A stretch of 64,000 bases of DNA from Heracleum sosnowskyi (taxonomy: Eukaryota > Streptophyta > Magnoliopsida > Apiales > Apiaceae). The translations under genes were made by a program, and so were the position numbers. Below are positions 1-10,881 of this stretch, piece after piece (position 1 is the first letter of the stretch; each line of letters opens with the position of its first letter). The stretch lies in NCBI GenBank assembly GCA_030848705.1, contig CM061244.1, positions 114,749,111 through 114,813,110 on the forward strand, read 5' to 3'. The notes below the pieces were generated by a model. That model saw only the letters and a list, made by a program, of their open reading frames with translations, was not told the origin of the DNA and ran no database searches.

Positions 1-1173
1 CAGCGATAGATTAGAGAAAGTAGATGGAAGTGCAACGATAGGCGCTTCAGCATCCAAAGGTGCTTCAGCCCACCGTTCCTTGCCCATTTCCAGTACCATT
101 AAACTAGAGAGCATTCCAAAGCTTTCAGGTAAGTCTCTTAACGCAGTTTTTATCATGTGCAAGTGACACAAAGACTTCAAATTTCCAAATGAAGAGGGAA
201 GAGAACATAGGTGCTTGCAGTTGTTTAACCTTAGCATGAAGAGATTTTCTAGTAGCCCAAAACTTTCTGGCAGCTTTTGGATGGCAGCATTCACGATGAT
301 CAATGTCTGAAGAGTCAATAATTTACCGAATGTTTCCGGTAGTGATGTAAGAGACTTACAATTCCTCATCTCAAGTTTCTGGAGTGATTTCAGGGAACCA
401 ATCTGATCAGGAAGACTCACTATTGATGTCCCATCTAATTGAAGCTCAATAATAGAAGCTAACTGTCCGATGGAGGCAGGCACTATATTAAGATTACGAC
501 ATTCACCAACTGATAAGACCTTCAGATAGTACAATGAACCTATGCAATCTGGCATCTCTGTTATCGAGCAACCATTAAGCCAAAACTTGCACAAGGATTT
601 GAGGTCTCCCACAGAATCCGGAATAGCAGTAAGTGATGTACACCGCATCAAGCTCAACTCCTCAAGATTTCCCAAAGTTCTAACAGAATCGGGTATATAT
701 TCTAATGAGGAATCATTTAGCACAAGTTTCTTTAGAGACACCAGCTTTCCGATGCAAAAAGGCAATTGTTTCAATGATCGGCAACCTTTCATGCTAAGAA
801 GTTCAAGTTTTGTGAGGCGGAATATGGATTCTGGTAATTTCTCTATAGCAGTGTCATCAAGGAGCAGTTCAACCAAAGAACTCATGTTGCCCATATCTTG
901 TGGTAGTTCTTTAAGTTTGGAGCACTTGGAAAGGACAAGATTCTTCAAACATTTCAGCCCAGACACATCAGTTGGGAATTCAACTAGGTTGGAACATCGC
1001 CTCATATTTAAATAAAGTAATTTCTTCAGATCCCCAACTGATTTATGAATCCTAGTCAGTTCAATACAACCCTCAAGAATCAGTTTTTCCAAGTTAGGTT
1101 GTCCTGATAGATCCGGAACGGCAGTTAAATTATAACAACTGTGGAGATTTAAAATCATTAACTTTCCTTCCAC
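1..1173 (-). CDS. TNL exon 4: long LRR exon, truncated by window edge
   Basis: This exon runs in phase 0 from the acceptor GTTCACCAG (before 1173) to base 1, 391 codons without a stop. It holds about 16 repeats of 23-24 residues, for example LEKLILEGC, LLYLNMRRC, LKNLVLSKC, LVELLLDDT and LQKLEMRNC. Most end in a LPxSxGxL-type turn. The alternation of C-type and T-type repeats is typical of TNL receptors related to N-like proteins. This is the surface most likely to contact an effector. One irregular stretch (ERWAEAPLDAEAPI, near base 40-80) breaks the repeat register. Confidence 0.92.
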   Translation of the reverse strand, partial: MEGKLMILNLHSCYNLTAVPDLSGQPNLEKLILEGCIELTRIHKSVGDLKKLLYLNMRRCSNLVEFPTDVSGLKCLKNLVLSKCSKLKELPQDMGNMSSLVELLLDDTAIEKLPESIFRLTKLELLSMKGCRSLKQLPFCIGKLVSLKKLVLNDSSLEYIPDSVRTLGNLEELSLMRCTSLTAIPDSVGDLKSLCKFWLNGCSITEMPDCIGSLYYLKVLSVGECRNLNIVPASIGQLASIIELQLDGTSIVSLPDQIGSLKSLQKLEMRNCKSLTSLPETFGKLLTLQTLIIVNAAIQKLPESFGLLENLFMLRLNNCKHLCSLPSSFGNLKSLCHLHMIKTALRDLPESFGMLSSLMVLEMGKERWAEAPLDAEAPIVALPSTFSNLSL

Positions 1174-4100
1174 CTGGTGAACAAAACAATTAACATGGTT
1201 AGATTGTAGAGAAAAGTAACCTTTTCCTGAATCAAAAAAACAAGTGCGAAACAAAACCCAAACACAAGGATAAGAATATGTGTGGAATTTATATGTACAT
1301 TAGGAAGACTAGTCATAGTGTAGAGATGCCTCCATGACCAAGATTCAGAAACTATATCCTTCGGCTCAGCCAAACAAGAGAGATACTAAGAAAGTATAAT
1401 AAAGGGAAAAAAAAGGAAGAAAGTGCTACTAAATTTTGATTAAAATCATTGGACTCCACTGTTATGAGATACACTTAACTAGAATATTGCCATTACAAAG
1501 TGTCTGATGAAGCCATACTATCAGTTCGATAAACAACAGCAAGATCTTAGATGCATCATAAAGTATTTGTGTTATAATCCTGTGATTAAATAAGAGTGTG
1601 ATCGTTTTTGAACTTAACTTCAATATAGGTCCAGTTTTTATTATAAAAGCAGATTAATTTATTTTCAATACCAAGACCCACAGCAGCTGTGTTTACTTTA
1701 TAACATAAGATCAAAAGAGCATATATCATGGATGAGTTGATCACCAGTAAGTACACATACCTTATTATTGTACCACGACCACCTCTGTGGACCCCAGATG
1801 TTTTTGAGTTTGCTTTCAGCAAGATCAAGGACAGTGAGCTCTTGAGGATAGAAAGAAGGAAGATAATCCAGAGGACATTTTCGCCATTGCAGCCACTTCA
1901 GTTCAGCGGGAAAATGCTTAAAATTTCCTTTTAGTGTCACATTACTGATGTAAAGCATCCGCAGATTAATCATCGGTTCAAATGATTTTGTAAAGAATAC
2001 AATTTCTCCCTCTCGTTCACAGTAGTCCTTGAACCTCAACTTCAAATATGCTAGTGCAGAGACCACACCTGGATTTTTTTGAAGGTTGGACCGAGCAATT
2101 GTTTGAGCACTCAATACCCCCGGTTTTTTCCGTTGCCTTTTGTCAAAGTCGAGAGTGATACCTTGGACATTTCTTGTCCCCTAACATAAATCACTTACAG
2201 TAAGATGAATTCAGATAATACATCTTTTTTTTTATTAACATAGCAGTCAATTAGTAGATGATAGCATGGAGAAAGAAACCCAAAAGAAAATAAAGATAAT
2301 GATAGTACCATGTTTACCCCTTTACCAGTATACATAACACTAAATTACATGTTAATATATGCAAGACTGGTTACATCTTATTTTTCTAGTGCAAGGCTGA
2401 TAATTTTTAAACACAGTGATATGCTGGACTCACTAATTACAAAAATTTACAACAGACTAATATTCTGGCAGTTCAACTTGGCTGGCTTATTCTCTACAGC
2501 TGACAGAATTAGCATGTATAACTATTACACAAAAAGATGAGTTTTAACGAGCGTACCTTCCGATTTAGCAAGACACCCTGAATATCACCCTGATCCCACA
2601 GTCTACTACGCATTCCAGGATCTACAAGGTTCTCATTTTGAATTATTTGCCTTCCCATGTCTATAATTTGATCATGCATCCAAAAGGTGTTGTCCGCTTT
2701 AACCTTTATAAGAGATCTTGCTATAAGGACCTTAATTGCAGACTCTGCCCCGAAACCACAACCCCTCATTATATCAACTGTATCATCTCTAGTAAACTTT
2801 AGATTTTGAAGCAAGCATGCAATATCTAAGAAAATGCACTGCTCTTGCTTGTCAAGCCCATCAAAACTTATCATTAAAACATCCTGAAGACGACGCGGGC
2901 TTACTTGCCTAAGGTTTTGCAAAGCTTCTTCCCATTCCTTCAATTTTCGCATATCAAATAAAAAAGAACCAAATACTTCCAGCGCCAAAGGCAATCCTCC
3001 GGTAAGCAACACGATTTTGTGGGACATGTCCATAAATGGTTCCGTGGGTTGATCTCTTCTTAATGCATGATAACTGAGGAGTTTGATTGAATCAGAGATT
3101 TCCAATTCCCTCACCTCATATACCTCATTCACAAGAGGGGCAGGCAAAACTCCTCTGTCTCTAGTAGTGATTATGAGAATACTTCCTTCATGAAACCACG
3201 CTTTACTTGCAGCCAATGCATTTAGTTGCCTTGAATCATCAATATCATCAAGCACAATAAGAACTCTCTTATCTTGTAGTACACGTTTAAGCATTCTCGT
3301 ACCAGAAAGTTCATCAGATACGGGTTTCTCATCTACAAGATGAAGAAGCATGTTTTGAAGCGTAACCAAACCACTTCTTTTAGAAGTTTCTCTGACATCT
3401 GACATGAAAATGCGATTTGCAAACTGACCGAAAAGCTTATTATAAAGAGCCTTAGCAAGGGTTGTTTTTCCAACCCCACCCATTCCGAACAACCCCAAAA
3501 CTTGGACGTCTTTGCTCGTAAGATCTATCATTTTCCACAGGGTGTCCAACCGAGATTCTAGACCGACTGCACAGGGAGCCACCACCTCCGGACTGTTGCT
3601 TAACTCAGTCAGGATTCTGTTAACTAAAGTTTCAATCCCCTCTGACTTTTGGCTGCAAATAAACACGTATAGTGGGAAAACATCATACATGCTACAAAGA
3701 CCACCCTAGTTTTGCAATAAAAGTAAACAGATTAACCATACATGATGTCTATATACAAATGTGAAATGCCATTAACACGCATTTCATAGGAACTGATATA
3801 TGAATTTGTCCATTTACTTGCAGGGTCGTTAAGGCAAGGAGTTGATGTAAATTTCGTCACAAACAATGAAAAGCACCACTCTAAGCTATCACCCTTGGTA
3901 AAATGTCCCACGAGTACCATGATATATGGAAAGGGATTACCTGTGTTCTCTGTCAAATTTAAGCTTATCTGTGATTAGCAAACCAGAATCTAACTTCCTA
4001 CAAAATCAATGTCAATCCTAAGCTTTACACTGAAATATGGCAACAAAGAGAAGCTTAAAGAGATTCCATATCAAAATTCAATCGCCAAAAAAGAGTGTTG

Positions 4101-6514
4101 TTGGTCAAATAAATGGGACTTGTGAAGCATCAAGCTTTTAGTGGTATGATTAAGGTGTTTAGTGGTATGATTAAGGTGTTATGTGACAAAACCAATTAAA
4201 AAAAATTAAATATCTTCCAGGGAATGAAGTGAACAATTAATTCAGAAATAATGCAAGCCAAAAAATTCTTCCAAGTCATTCAGCCCCTGAATCGTATTCA
4301 GAATGGCATACTTTAATAAATCCAAACCAAATAAACTTAAAATAGCTTAGTAAGTATTTAGGAGTTATCAAAAGCCTCTTAGATCATAATCAGTATATAT
4401 ATAAACCATAAGGTATTCCATGTTATCAATGTACATCAATACTAGCACAAGAACCTGGTGCAATGTGCAGATCAATAAAAAAAATCTTGTAAAATCCCAG
4501 AATCTACTATACATAAAGAATGGTATTGTGCAAGAAACAAGAGGGTCCAACAACATGTAGTGCACCTAAACTCAAGGAGTGGATATTGTTATATTAAGTA
4601 AACACAAGTAATGATATTTAAACAACAATCGGATTTTTACGAAAACAGTCTCTCGTGCCTCTCTTGCTCTTTACTCTTAGGAATAGAAATAACTGTAGGA
4701 AATGCAAACCGACTATGCTTATATTTTTAACCCTACTGGTCTCTTCATTTCTCTACTTTCTTTGTTTATTATTGAATTGATTTCAACCCTTTGATTTTCT
4801 CTTTTTTGTTGTCATTAGTGAAAGGTTACTAAAAGGTTAATTATGATTTGTATATATATACCTACTGGGAGTACTGCACTAGATACACAAAAAATAAACT
4901 CACATCCCCTTTCACTTTTGAGGCTCTGCCGCTCTGGGCATTACTTTATTAAACTCTTTTACTCTAGCTGCGAGTGTACGCTACTGGAGAAAGCTGTGTT
5001 AACCTTGGAAGCGATCAACATTTAGACTTGCACCTTTGGGTTTGATGAAATCGCTTTTAAAGAAGTGGTTTACCACCGCAGAGCAATCTTTTGTCTCAAG
5101 TTAATCCTAGTTTACATGTCAGTATGTCTCTAACTGCAGAGTGATTGAGGTAAGCAACAGATGTTGTTCGCTGGGGGTTTATATGTTACAAATTATCACC
5201 CTTGGTAAAATATCTCACAAGGTCCCACGAGTACGAGATGATATCTACAAACGAACTATCAAACAATCTAAATTCCTACAAGATTCACGTCAACAATAAG
5301 CTTTACGGTAACATGGTGCAACGAGGAAAATCTTAAAGAGATTCCATGTCATATTCAGTTGCTACAAAAGAGTATTGTTGGTCTAATCAACCGGACTTGT
5401 CACTTGTAAAGCACCAACTTCTTTATGGTATGATTAAGGTGTTATCTGAAAAATTAACCCGAAGTGTCACAAAATCTTCCGCGAAATAGAGTGAACAATT
5501 AGTTTTGAAAAATTTCATGCCAAAATATTCTTTCAACTCATTCCGCCCTTGCTAGTATAGTGCGATAACTTTGGAGATAAGAGAGAACTCAAAGATATAT
5601 ATTCTAACATAGTGCAAGAGAGACCAACAATACATTTGCACGTTTTCATGTACATGGTGACTTGTGTTAAATACTTGCATCGTTTTGATTTTTAAAGTTA
5701 TCAGAAGCAACATACATAAAAAAATTGGTAAAGTATAGCAGGGACCATCAACTTGTATTAACCTAAACTCAAGGAATCGATTTTAATATGATCAACTTTC
5801 ACATCTCGATAAAGTCTACAACATATTTAATTTAACAACCCAAAAGATGTATTTTGTAATCCCACAAGAAATTATTGATATATTACCAGAAACAGAATTT
5901 CCTAATCCATATCAGACAAACAGAGATCGAACTAAGATATCATGTAACTAACTTCTTATCCATGCATGAACACAAATCCAAATTCCAATTAAACATATAA
6001 TTGCGATTAATTACCTAAACTGATTCTCCCCGAGAACCAAACCAGATTTATCACCGACTCTTTTCATCGCATTCCTCCATCTCTGAACGACTTCACCCGA
6101 ATACCTGGTCTCATGAACTCGAAAGTGTTTTTCAAAAGGTCCAGTTTGTCTACGTACATCAGAAGGATCAACTCCATAAAAAACAGGAAGCACCAGGCGG
6201 CCACCCTCACAGATCCTGGCCAATTCTTCCAGGCACCACGTCGAAGAAGCATATTTAACTGAAATGATAGCAATGGAAGCAGCAGAGTCTTGGATCGCCT
6301 CGAAAAGAATTGGATCGAGTGAGTCTCCTTGCATCAATCCATCATTATCTCGAAAAACTCGTACATTTTTTGCTCGTAAAGCTTCGTAGAGGTGTTGTGT
6401 GATGGTGCGACGTGTGTCTGCACCTCTAAAGCTTAGGAACACGTCCCAACGGAGGCGTAAGGGTGGAGATGAGAAGGCAGTGACGTCAGTTTCCGATGAC
6501 ATTATTGTTTGCAA
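1..6514 (-). CDS. TIR-NB-LRR (TNL) disease resistance protein, 3' end outside window
   Basis: This is an intracellular immune receptor of the TNL class, expected to sense a pathogen effector and signal through its TIR domain. Four exons are visible on the minus strand: 6514-6015, 3652-2557, 2180-1761 and 1173-1. Each junction has GT/AG ends. The phases agree (500, 1096, 420 and 1173 nt), giving 1,063 codons with no stop up to the window edge. Domain order is TIR (about 23-160), NB-ARC (about 197-500) and LRRs (from about 550). The exon pattern (TIR, NB-ARC, short linker/LRR, long LRR) is the usual one for TNL genes. No frameshift or lost key motif was seen, so the gene looks functional as far as the window shows. 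The rest of the LRR and any C-terminal domain lie to the left. The class is certain; the recognised pathogen cannot be told. Confidence 0.95.
1761..2180 (-). CDS. TNL exon 3: NB-ARC/LRR linker and first LRRs
   Basis: This exon encodes residues 533-672 and is exactly 140 codons, phase 0 at both ends. It begins with the GTRNVQGITLD motif that usually opens this exon in TNL genes. The first LRRs follow (LRMLYISNV, LKWLQWRKC, LTVLDLAES). The acceptor is TTATGTTAG before 2180 and the donor is AATAAG/GTATGT at 1760. A longer open stretch running through the donor to 1698 is intron read-through. Confidence 0.9.
2557..3652 (-). CDS. TNL exon 2: NB-ARC nucleotide-binding switch
   Basis: This exon encodes residues 167-532. 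All diagnostic NB-ARC motifs are present in order: P-loop GMGGVGKTT (223-231), kinase-2 VLIVLDDIDD (297-306), RNBS-B SILIITTRDR (324-333), GGLPLA (385-390), the FLDIACLL block (441-448) and MHD (492-494). The acceptor is TTTGCAG before 3652 and the donor is AAG/GTAC at 2556. The aspartate after LDD and the intact MHD argue for a regulated ATP/ADP switch, not a decayed copy. The exon ends in phase 0. Confidence 0.94.
3886..5555. repeat. Diverged direct duplication inside TNL intron 1
   Basis: Two stretches of the 2.36-kb intron 1 (3653-6014) align along their length: about 3886-4295 and about 5194-5555. Shared landmarks in the same order include CACCCTTGGTAAAAT, CCCACGAGTAC, AAAGAGATTCCAT, GAGT(G/A)TTGTTGGTC and TATGATTAAGGTGTTAT. 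The first copy also carries a local tandem duplication of about 23 bp at 4139-4180. Between the copies lies AT-rich sequence with no convincing exon. The duplication explains much of the unusual intron length. Confidence 0.75.
6015..6514 (-). CDS. TNL exon 1: TIR domain
   Basis: Exon 1 encodes residues 1-166 plus two bases of the next codon. The ATG at 6514-6512 is followed by a second in-frame ATG at codon 5. The TIR domain opens with WDVFLSFRGADTRR (23-36). The RDNDGL stretch (55-60) is the usual second conserved block. The WCLEEL motif (93-98) carries the glutamate (E97) that is the NADase catalytic residue in plant TIRs. The donor is CAGTTTAG/GTAA at 6014. The split codon joins exon 2 as serine, and the exon 2 reading frame confirms this. 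Confidence 0.93.
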
Positions 6515-6570
6515 GACTTTGAGTTGTTGAATACTTAGCTTTATGATAGTCTCTGAAAATGTGGTCCACA

Positions 6571-6579
6571 GCTTATATG
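6571..6579 (-). promoter_or_regulatory. Probable TATA box of the TNL gene
   Basis: On the minus strand the sequence CATATAAGC lies 57-65 bases upstream of the ATG, which would give a short leader of roughly 25-35 nt. A 15-bp direct repeat (CTTAGCTTTATGATA) occurs close by, at about 6534 and about 6605. No other core promoter match was seen. Transcript ends are not visible from sequence alone. Confidence 0.4.
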
Positions 6580-6751
6580 CGGGTAGGGACTAGGAAGTAG
6601 GAACTTAGCTTTATGATATGCTCATGCATGTACCGAACATGCTTCACAAGGCATCTCGTCAATTACGCCACGGTTGAATCTCGTTAAATAATTAATCTTG
6701 ATTTATTCTAATATCGATAGATAAGTAAATTACTAATATATCTGATTCTTT

Positions 6752-7006
6752 AATGTCCCTCTCATTTCTTTATACTTTTTTTTTGTACGTTCCTCTCATT
6801 TTCTTACATACAAAAAATAGTAACATTTTATAATATAAAATACAACCACATTCACTACTTTCATCCACTATATCTACTTTATACATTAAATATTGATTAG
6901 TCACACCATTTTACTCATTTTTCTTACTTTTCCCCATTAATTTACACTTTTTCTTAATTTTCGCCTCGTTTCCTCAATGTAAAGAATTGAGGGGACGGAG
7001 GGAGTA
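6752..7006. mobile_element. Degenerate Stowaway-like MITE
   Basis: The right end has the classic plant Stowaway terminus GGGACGGAGGGAG followed by TA (about 6992-7006). The left part has related inverted sequence (GTCCCTCTCATTTC at about 6757 and TTCCTCTCATTTTC at about 6792) but no clean CTCCCTC terminus, so the left end is approximate. The interior is AT-rich and non-coding. No transposase is present. Confidence 0.45.
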
Positions 7007-7072
7007 ATTGTTAACTTATGTAATGTACATGCATAAGACATCTATGCCATATAAATCTTTTATGGTTATTTA

Positions 7073-7620
7073 TAACCTTTATTAATAAGTGAAATCACTG
7101 CTATCTGGTATCAAATTTGGTTCACACTTTTTTTTTGGTTTCACCACTAAAATCCTATCTCATATAGAATTGTATATTGTTTTTTTTAAAAACCCTTTAT
7201 TAATAAGCGAAACTCCTTTTTAATTGTACCAAATTTGGTTCACACTTTTTTTGTTTCACCCATAAAATCCTATCTCACGTAGAGTTCTATATTATTTTTT
7301 TAAAAAAATAAAATTTTATCCCACGTAAAAATCCCATCCCACATAAAATTCTACGATTTCAAAAAAAAAATATTAATCTAAAATATATTATAATATTATT
7401 GTTGTACTAAAATAACCTTTATTAATAAGGGAAACCCTTTTTAATAGTATCAAATGTGGTTCACGCCTTTTTTTGGTTCCACCCCTTAGATCTTATCTTA
7501 AATCTTATCTCACGTAGAGTTGTATGTTGTTTTTAAAAATAAAATAAAATTCTATCCCACATAAAAATCATATCTCACATAAAATTCTATGATTTTTAAA
7601 AAATTAATCTAAAATATATT
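7073..7620. repeat. Diverged AT-rich tandem repeat tract that received the Tat element
   Basis: Units containing TTTATTAATAAG, TTTGGTTCACAC, a T-run, then CCTATCTCA recur at about 7075, 7190 and 7425. The pattern resumes on the far side of the retrotransposon nest at about 55115 (TTTGGTTCACATC, ATCTCATGTAGAATTC). The nest therefore split one array of imperfect units of roughly 115-230 bp. The tract is non-coding. Its last bases (7616-7620, ATATT) are the target duplication of the Tat element. Confidence 0.65.
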
Positions 7621-7893
7621 TGTTGTGGATTAAAAAACGTACTTGTGAATTTATTGCTAGGGTTTAGGAGCTTTCGAGCTTTAATGGTTGTTCTCGTGTT
7701 TCGTGACTAAATAGGCCCTCACAAGATGCTTACATATCTCAATCAATGCTGAGAATCAAGCCAGAAAACGTAGTTCTAATGTGAAGAATCATGGTCCTTA
7801 TATAGGCGTCAGGAGCCCTGTATTTAGAGTATGTTTAGGAGACTTAGCGAATAAGTCTCCTCCTTGATAGTGGATAAACATTGTATTACTTGG
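7621..7893 (-). repeat. Tat element 3' LTR, part 1 (right end of LTR on minus strand)
   Basis: This is 273 bp matching 54538-54805 of the other LTR. It begins TGTTGTGGATT on the plus strand, where the partner has TATTGTGGATT. It is interrupted after 7893 by copia-1, whose target duplication CTTGG occupies 7889-7893. The remaining 259 bp of this LTR lie at 19949-20207. 273 + 259 equals the 532 bp of the intact partner. Confidence 0.93.
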
Positions 7894-8502
7894 TGTTAGA
7901 TCAGAATTCAATGATCGTCAGAAGCTAGACTCAACTGATCAGGATTGCTGACGTCATCAGTATTGCATGGTCATCAGTATTTGATCAAGCGTCAGTATCT
8001 TATTGATCATCAGGATTCCTACTCAGACTATGATCAGGATTGATCATCAGAACTTGAAGCTGATCAGGATTCCTACTTCGAGTTATATTTGGAGTCTAGA
8101 TAAACATGGAAGTTTATTCTATTTGTTCCTGGTTTGTAGGATGCAGCTATCGATTAAAGATATGTTTCTATCTTTGTTATTGATTAGGACTTATCTTGTA
8201 ATTGATAGAGAAGCTGTGTGCACTATATAAACACAGTCTTGGTTTCGATTTATGTATTCATTCGAGAGAGAACATAATCGAAGAGAAGCTCTTAAGAACA
8301 GAATTTCTTGAGAGAGTTTTTGTAAACTAGCAGCTCTCAAGAACATCAGAATTTCTTGAGAGAGTTTGTAACAGTTTTATATCAGATTTAATAAAGCTGT
8401 TATCTTTCTTTTTCATATTTGTGATATATACATTAAGAAGTCGATTATCTTACTCTATTGTATTCAACCCCCCCTTCTACAATAGATTATTACTGGGCAA
8501 CA
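7894..8502 (+). repeat. Copia-1 5' LTR
   Basis: This is a 609-bp LTR bounded by TGTTAG and CAACA. A bZIP/CRE-type palindrome TGACGTCA lies at 7949-7956. A TATA box (CTATATAAAC) lies near 8222-8231, followed by a leader containing a repeated TTTCTTGAGAGAGTTT block (8305-8320 and 8351-8366). The 5' third is crowded with ATCAGGATT and TCAGTAT motifs, all in one orientation (see findings). Confidence 0.95.
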
Positions 8503-8504
8503 AT

Positions 8505-8516
8505 TGGTATCAGAGC
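8505..8516 (+). promoter_or_regulatory. Copia-1 primer-binding site
   Basis: TGGTATCAGAGC begins two bases after the LTR. It is complementary to the 3' end of plant initiator methionine tRNA, the usual primer of Ty1/copia minus-strand synthesis. Confidence 0.93.
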
Positions 8517-8553
8517 AAAACTGATTTAATTCTGAATCAGATACGATCTAAAG

Positions 8554-10866
8554 ATGTCGACAACCAAGTATGAAAGCATGAAGATTCCCATCTTGAAGAT
8601 ATCAGAATATCCTACATGGAGGGTAAAGATGTTGATGTACCTGGAGGCTATGGATCCTGACAATTTGGACAGGATTCGTGATGGACCATATATACCAACA
8701 AAGTTCGTAGAACGAACAGATACAGTACCAGAACATTATGTGGTCAAAGCTAAAGCTGAATGGACTCCAGAAGAAAAAGCTCATGTACTCAGGGAACCAA
8801 AGATAAAGAATATCTTGCATAATAGCCTTGATGCTGTCATGTCAAATAGAGTGATTGCATGCAAGTCTTCAAAAGAAATCTGGGATACTTTGGAAACTCA
8901 GTGCAAGGGATCTGCATCTGTTAAGAAAAACAGAAGGGCTCTTTTGATTCAAGAATATGAACAATTCGATGCAAGACCTGAAGAGAGCCTGACTGATCTA
9001 TATGATAGATTTCTGACACTATTGAACAGCTTATCCTTAGTTGACAAAGTATATGAAACTGAAGATTCAAACACCAAATTTCTTAGAGCTTTACCTGAAG
9101 AATGGGATACTCAGACCTCAATCATTAGACACCAGTATGATCTGAACATTGTGTCTCTGGATGAGATCTATGGGATGCTAAGAACTCATGATCTTGAAGT
9201 TCAACAGAGAAAGAACAAGAAAAGCAGCAAGGCAAAGTCAATTGCTTTGAATGTAGAAGCTAAATCAAAAGGAAAAGCTATGGAGGTCTCTAGAAGGAAA
9301 ACAAGAGTAGCTGAGTCAGATCCTGACGACTCTTCATCAGATACTGATGGCAATTCTGATGCCAATACTGGTGATGAATCTTCTGATTCAGACATGGAAG
9401 AGATGGTTGCTATGATTGTCAGAAACTTCAGAAGGATGAAGTTCAGGAAGAATAGAAGACAAGGCAACTTCCAGAAAAAGACCTTCAAAGCAGACAAAGA
9501 CAAGTATATCAAAAAGGACAGCAAGGGTAGCAAATTTGACAAGTCAAAGGTTAGATGCTACAAGTGTAATGGTATGGGTCACTTTGCTTCTGAATGCAAC
9601 AAGACAAAGGCACTCATCACATCAAGCAAGGATTGGATGGACTCTTCCTCAGAATCTGATACTGAGGTAGTCAACTATGCGTTAATGGCCAATGCTGATG
9701 TAACTGCTGCTCCTGATGATAAGGTACTAATTACTATCTTTGATTTTGATACTGATAATGCTTCTGAGTTAAGACGTTTTCTAAAGTCATTACATATTAG
9801 CTTTAGAAGTCAAACTGCTGAGAATACTAGAATCTTATCTGAGATGTCTGACCTTAGAAAGAGGAATGAGATATTAGAAGCTGAATTTTCTCGTATGCAA
9901 GAAGTACAAAAAGAATGTGATAATGTTAAACACATGCACTTAGAGATGACATCTAAATGTACTTCCCTTGAAAAAGAACTTGAATATGCTAATGAGAAAA
10001 TCAGAACCTGGACAGACTCTGGTAGGAAATTTCATGAGATTAATACCTCTAAGAATTGGAAAGAGTGTCTAGGATATAAGTCAGATGAAGATAAGAAATT
10101 AGCAGAGAAAATTGTCATTGATGAGACAGTCAGTCCAAAGACCTATAGACATGTTATAGACTCAACCAAATCTAAGATTACTCCTGTTAATTTTGTTTTT
10201 GGTAAGGATTCCAATTCTACTTTTGAAAAGGGATCTTCTTCTACTCAAGGAATTAAAATTATAAAGTCTAAACCTGTCATGAATAAAGTCACTAAGAATG
10301 TAGGTCTATTGTCTCAGAAACAGCTTAAAGATAAAATCTGTGAGGTTACAGATAAGAAAAAGGAAGCTACTGTTAAGAGAAACAGGAATGGTAAAATTGG
10401 GATCAATAAAGAAAATGGTTATAAGTATATCCCAAATGCACCTAGAAAGAGTTGTTTTAACTGTGGTAACTCTAATCATCTTGCTATTGATTGTAAAAAG
10501 AGTAAGAAGAAAATTGCTGAAATTCCTAAGTCTGATGTTAGGAATAGATCAGTATTTTACAAACCACAGAATTCCTGTTTTCATTGTGGTAGTCTATGGC
10601 ATTCTATTTATACATGTAAAGAGTATCATGATTTGTACTATAATTTTTATGATCCATTGCCTAAGTTTGAAAGTAGTACAAAGTCTGATAGAACTGAAAA
10701 TGTCATAGTGAAGCATGCTTTTGTTAATACTGATACTGACAAAGCAAATCCTGATGGAGTAAATCCTGTCAGGACTGCTAAAGTCAAAAAGTCTTCTGCT
10801 GTTAAATTTAATAAAATGCATGAACAAGGAATCCAACAAGTGTGGGTTCCTAAACATTCTGACTAG
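8554..10866 (+). CDS. gag: Copia-1 Gag (770 aa)
   Basis: This is the structural protein of the virus-like particle. The first ATG after the PBS is used. The N-terminal 200 residues are the UBN2-type gag domain (YPTWRVKMLMYLEA near residue 19, then KEIWDTLETQCKG). A serine/aspartate-rich stretch follows (about 255-285). There are three CCHC zinc knuckles: CYKCNGMGHFASEC (about 335), CFNCGNSNHLAIDC (about 633) and CFHCGSLWHSIYTC (about 672). A coiled-coil-prone region lies at about 405-490. At 770 aa it is much longer than a typical copia Gag, as in Sireviruses. It ends QVWVPKHSD with a TAG, in the same frame as pol. Confidence 0.92.
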   Translation: MSTTKYESMKIPILKISEYPTWRVKMLMYLEAMDPDNLDRIRDGPYIPTKFVERTDTVPEHYVVKAKAEWTPEEKAHVLREPKIKNILHNSLDAVMSNRVIACKSSKEIWDTLETQCKGSASVKKNRRALLIQEYEQFDARPEESLTDLYDRFLTLLNSLSLVDKVYETEDSNTKFLRALPEEWDTQTSIIRHQYDLNIVSLDEIYGMLRTHDLEVQQRKNKKSSKAKSIALNVEAKSKGKAMEVSRRKTRVAESDPDDSSSDTDGNSDANTGDESSDSDMEEMVAMIVRNFRRMKFRKNRRQGNFQKKTFKADKDKYIKKDSKGSKFDKSKVRCYKCNGMGHFASECNKTKALITSSKDWMDSSSESDTEVVNYALMANADVTAAPDDKVLITIFDFDTDNASELRRFLKSLHISFRSQTAENTRILSEMSDLRKRNEILEAEFSRMQEVQKECDNVKHMHLEMTSKCTSLEKELEYANEKIRTWTDSGRKFHEINTSKNWKECLGYKSDEDKKLAEKIVIDETVSPKTYRHVIDSTKSKITPVNFVFGKDSNSTFEKGSSSTQGIKIIKSKPVMNKVTKNVGLLSQKQLKDKICEVTDKKKEATVKRNRNGKIGINKENGYKYIPNAPRKSCFNCGNSNHLAIDCKKSKKKIAEIPKSDVRNRSVFYKPQNSCFHCGSLWHSIYTCKEYHDLYYNFYDPLPKFESSTKSDRTENVIVKHAFVNTDTDKANPDGVNPVRTAKVKKSSAVKFNKMHEQGIQQVWVPKHSD

Positions 10867-10881
10867 TGTTTTACTATTCTG

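Noticed and set aside
542..1015. 157-codon plus-strand ORF
   Set aside because: It is the complement of the TNL LRR exon, which has the convincing protein on the minus strand.
4368..5025. Short ORFs in TNL intron 1 as a possible extra exon
   Set aside because: No splice sites in phase and no protein motif. Exons 1 and 2 join in phase without them.
8003..8230. 75-codon ORF present twice (also at 19444-19671)
   Set aside because: It lies entirely in the copia-1 LTRs, crosses the motif cluster, and has no supporting features.
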